Positions 60,577 through 64,000 of a stretch of 64,000 bases of DNA are shown in pieces. Source of the DNA: Cotesia glomerata (lineage: Eukaryota > Arthropoda > Insecta > Hymenoptera > Braconidae); contig NC_058160.1 of NCBI RefSeq assembly GCF_020080835.1, forward strand, positions 3,038,001-3,102,000, read 5' to 3'. Under the pieces are notes generated by a model, which was not told the origin of the DNA, searched no databases, and was given only the letters and a program-made list of their open reading frames with translations. A program made the translations under genes and the position numbers. Each line of letters starts with the position of its first letter. Positions within the stretch are counted from its first letter, which is position 1.

Positions 60577-63121
60577 ATGGATAATTATTCAGCACCGAGG
60601 TATGAAACAAAAATAGAATCGTTCGACACGTGTATGATTGATGTCCAAGGAAGAGACATAACAGCTGGAGTAGTCAGCCAGAGTCACCAAGGAACGAGAT
60701 ACGACAATGATCACACCGATAACAATGAAGCGACGCCGATCCGGGAACAGGACCATGAACAGCGTCACACGATTCAAATAACGACGATACAAAACACCAC
60801 GGGCCAGAACATGACTTTGACACCTATAAGACTGCCGGCTATTTTGGACGGGGAATTTTTTTCAGTTGTCAGAGTCGATGATACCAATGTCACTGTTCGC
60901 TGTCAGCAGTGTAGTAAATTGCTCAACGGGAATCTTAAATCTACGGGGAATTTTTTGAGTCACATTAAAGTAAATGTTTATAATTTATATGGGAATAGAA
61001 TTTTTTATTAGACACTTGATAATTTTCTAATTTATTTTTAATAATAAAATAGGCTTGGAAAATTATTTATTAAAAATTGCTGTAATAATTTACTAGGAAC
61101 CTTGCAGTTATTTTATTAAATAATGACTTTTGTTAAATTACACTGTACTTTCTTAACTATTGACGTTTTTAAAGATATAAGCTCATCCCGATGTTTCACT
61201 CATCAAGAGCTTTCATTTGAGTACCCACATGCATTTTTCATATATTTTTCATATATACATATATATAATATATATAAATATATGAAAAATTGATGTGGGT
61301 ACTCAAATGAAAGGTCTCGATGAGTGTAATGTCGCGATGAGCTTATATTTTTAAAAATATCATTAGTTGACAAGATATTTGTGAAATTCCACTGTACTTT
61401 CTTAACTATTGACGTTTCTAAAGATATAAGCTCATCCCGATGTTACATTCATCAAGAGCTTTCATTTGAGTACCCACATGCATTTTTGATATATTTTTTA
61501 TATATACATATATATTATATAAATATATGAAAAATTGATGTGGGTACTCAAATGAAAGTTCTCGATGAGTGTGATGTCGGGATGAGCTTACATCTTTAAA
61601 AATATCATTAGTTGACAAGATATTTGTGAAATTCCACTGTACATTCTTAACTATTGACTTTTTTAAAGATATAAGCTCATCCCGATGTTACACTCATCAA
61701 GAGCTTTCATTTGAGTACCCACATGCAATTTTGATATATTTTTCATATATACATATATATAAATATATAAAATATATGAAAAATTGATGTGGGTACTCAA
61801 ATGAAAGGTCTTGATGAGTGTAACATCGGGATGAGCTTATGTCTTTAAAAATATCAATATTTCACAAGGTAAAAGGTCATTTCTTAATTATGTATCTAGA
61901 GATAGAGCATTTTCGAATGCAGCCTAAATAATTATCATAATAAATTGACTACTGGTGAGAATGATATGAAACCATGAAAAGGCACAACTCCAGGTCAAGA
62001 CCTTTCTAGTGATACCAAATTTAGCCATAAAACCCATTTTATCATATAAATACACTGGCCACAAAACTTTGCTTATTCTCTTAATAATATAAATTAGAGC
62101 TTCCAAAGATAGAAATTTAAAATAAATTTTTCTTGCCAAAATTTATTAATTAAAAAATCTGAAAAATGGTTGACGATTGCTCTCCGAGCTCAAAAATTCA
62201 AAAGTTATATAAAAAAAAAACAATTATTTAAAAATGTTTAAATGACTATAACTTTTAAAAGCGTCGTTCGATTTTGATGTACTTGGTTTGTCAGGTCTTA
62301 TTAATTATTAAATATTTAAAAGCGGGAAGTTAAAAATTTCTAAAAATTATCAAGTGTCTTTCAATTTCAATATCATAATTTATTTTTTATATTTTATATA
62401 ATGTTTTGAAATTTTTATAACAAATAAATCATGATAAAAGAATTTAATTTTTAAAATTCGCACTTTTAACATTTTTTAATTTCTACAGGTGGAATTTTTT
62501 TTCTACATTTTTTTTTTCATATTTAATTGTTATAAAATTTTAAAAAAATTGTAAGATTTTTGATTATTCCACTGACATTTTTTTATTAATAAGTTGTTTT
62601 TTTAGAGAGTACATCCCACGATAATTGATAAAATAAAATGCAAGTCAAATCAACGTAAGCCAGCAATAGCATATGTTGACATGTCATCGGAAAAATCTCC
62701 TGAAATAATAAAAACTAAGCGGGGTTACCGGAAATGTTCGAAACAAGTCAGTATATTTATCATTTATCTTATCTTATAATTTATAATAATCAATTTATGT
62801 ATATAAATGATTATTTTTCACCAGGAAGAAGAGCCGCAAGTCAACAGCGAGGAAGTGTTCGACCCAAATCCAGAAATGTGGATCGAAACGACTCCAAATA
62901 AAAAACGAAAGGACGAGTCGGATGCCGACATGAATAAGTTCTTGAATTCGAGCAACACGTCCACTATCGCAGACGAGTTTGACGCAATTGGGAAAAATGT
63001 TGCTGCTAAATTACGCGGTATGAGGTTGGACCAGAGGATAGTAGCTGAGAAGCTCATTAACGATGTGCTGTTTGAGGCCCAGCTCTGTACCCTTCACCGA
63101 GACTCAAGTCTTCAAGTTTAA
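60577..63121 (+). CDS. BED-type zinc-finger protein (3 exons)
   Basis: Exons 60577-60969, 62606-62746, 62825-63121, all phase 0; 276 residues. After a polar N-terminal region (1-90) comes FFSVVRVDD followed by C109-x2-C112 and, across the first splice junction, H129-x4-H134 (SHIKRVH): a BED zinc finger, a DNA-binding fold of insect chromatin and transposase-derived proteins. The middle exon is basic and the C-terminal helical region (about 225-270, DEFDAIGKNVAAKL then QRIVAEKLINDVLFEA) resembles BESS-like interaction tails. There is no transposase catalytic core, so this looks like a host nuclear DNA-binding factor. Start chosen as the first ATG after the acceptor at 60574. AATAAA lies at 63217-63222. 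The first intron contains a Helitron. Confidence 0.85.
61093..62093 (-). mobile_element. Non-autonomous Helitron with three palindromic units
   Basis: A|CTAG at 61093-61096 (minus-strand 3' end, AAGGTTCCTAG) and a 5' end at 62093 mutated from TCTATATTATT to TTTATATTATT. Three palindromic units at about 61150-61375, 61395-61620 and 61650-61870, and the same 5' block as 44581-45685. It occupies the first intron of the BED-finger gene. Confidence 0.8.
62160..62340. repeat. Fragment of the AACTTCCCGCTA family
   Basis: GAAAAATGGTTGAC at the left and AGCGGGAAGTTAAAAAT at the right match the ends of the 37137-38025 element; the centre is deleted. Confidence 0.5.
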
Positions 63122-63216
63122 TCTAATTATTATTTGATAAATAATTCCATTAAGTTAAATTATACTTATGAGATTTGATAACAAAACTATTTTTTCAGTA
63201 AATTTAAAAGTATCAG

Positions 63217-63222
63217 AATAAA
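63217..63222 (+). terminator. Polyadenylation signal of the BED-finger gene
   Basis: AATAAA 96 bp after the stop codon. Confidence 0.55.
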
Positions 63223-64000
63223 AATCTCAATTTTTTATAACTTATAACTGTAAAAAAGAGAATATTTAAAAAAAAAAAAAAAAGTTATAACGAGTAATGT
63301 AAATAATATTTTTATTCAATGATTAAAATAGCTGCCGAAATATTTGTACACTAAGAATATTAAAAAATTTATCTCTTTACAATCACAATGTTTATCATTT
63401 TTCGCATAAATGCCAAAGTCGAAATCAGCTAATATAATTATTATTTATTTAAATATAAATAACTAGTTTAACTTAACTTATTAATACAAAACGTTTTCAT
63501 AAAAAAAAAATTTTTATATATAAATATAATTATATTTATATTCATAAATAAGTATCAATATATAAGTGTAATTGATGTGAAAAAAAAACTAAGCATACGC
63601 GAAGTCAGTCCGTAGTTCTTAAAAGAAAAATACTGAAGAATTGGAATAATTAATTAGTTAATAATTTTAAATTAATTTCCCTTGGTGGATCTAGATTACA
63701 GTTAAGGGGGAACACCACACGGAAAAAAAAAACAGGAATAATTACAGTATAAAATGTAAAATCGGTCCCATTTTTTCTAAAACATTTTTTGAATTTAATT
63801 TTCAGAGCTTTTAATGTAAATATTACATTCTGCGATAATTCTTATAAAATCTGTAATAATTACAATCTTAAATTTTAATTTTTCCAGTTTTCATCACGAA
63901 GCGCAACGTTGCATTATATACTGTAATTTTTCGAGTTTTCTTTTTTCCGTCCACTGTGACGGTCGAAAAAAAAGGTGATTTTCGGAAATTTTTTAACAGG
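63223..64000. other. AT-rich intergenic DNA to the window edge
   Basis: No exon seen. The segment 63710-64000 contains a repeated AATTACAGTATAAAATGTAA-type word and its partial complement (near 63740 and 63915), perhaps the left part of another inverted-repeat element cut by the window end. Confidence 0.4.

Noticed and set aside
60577..63121. Domesticated or active hAT transposase
   Set aside because: A BED finger is present, but there is no DDE core or hAT dimerisation region in the three exons; the C-terminal region is short and helical.

Overview
This is a window of an AT-rich, intron-bearing insect nuclear genome. Short introns, very A+T-rich intergenic DNA, dense small inverted-repeat transposons and Helitron relics, and the gene set (a shavenoid-like protein, RCC1L, Nup133, a BED-finger protein) suggest a hymenopteran, possibly a parasitoid wasp. 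That placement is inference from style and memory of protein families; no search was run. No rRNA, tRNA, CRISPR array or bacterial-type operon was seen.

Layout. 1-21099: no coding exon found; two inverted copies of a ~0.94-kb terminal-inverted-repeat element, several miniature elements (MITEs), and a possible 5' UTR exon near 10.2 kb. 21100-33903 (+): seven-exon gene for a single-pass membrane protein, best matched to shavenoid. 33904-39581: a ~1.8-kb nested fold-back element, microsatellites and another inverted-repeat element. 39582-43385 (+): five-exon RCC1L, complete with a basic mitochondrial-type presequence. 43662-48591 (+): seven-exon gene for an uncharacterised secreted, probably GPI-anchored protein with a VWA-like DxSxS motif. 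48683-58781 (-): five-coding-exon Nup133, convergent with the previous gene (91 bp between stop codons). Nup133's 3.97-kb first intron in the CDS holds, on the opposite strand, a small two-exon gene for a secreted cystine-knot-like peptide and a decayed copy of its first exon. 60577-63121 (+): three-exon BED zinc-finger gene, divergent from Nup133.

The main discoveries are structural. One Nup133 intron (50901-52639) appears to consist entirely of an antisense LINE fragment whose two ends coincide with the splice sites, with a six-base duplication containing AG|GT: a candidate for intron creation by a retrotransposon. Three Helitron-type elements have intact A|TC...CTAG|T ends and carry one to three long palindromic units each; the same units occur in an RCC1L intron beside a different Helitron 3' end. 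All exon junctions below were placed by hand and the reading phases were checked to be consistent across every junction.
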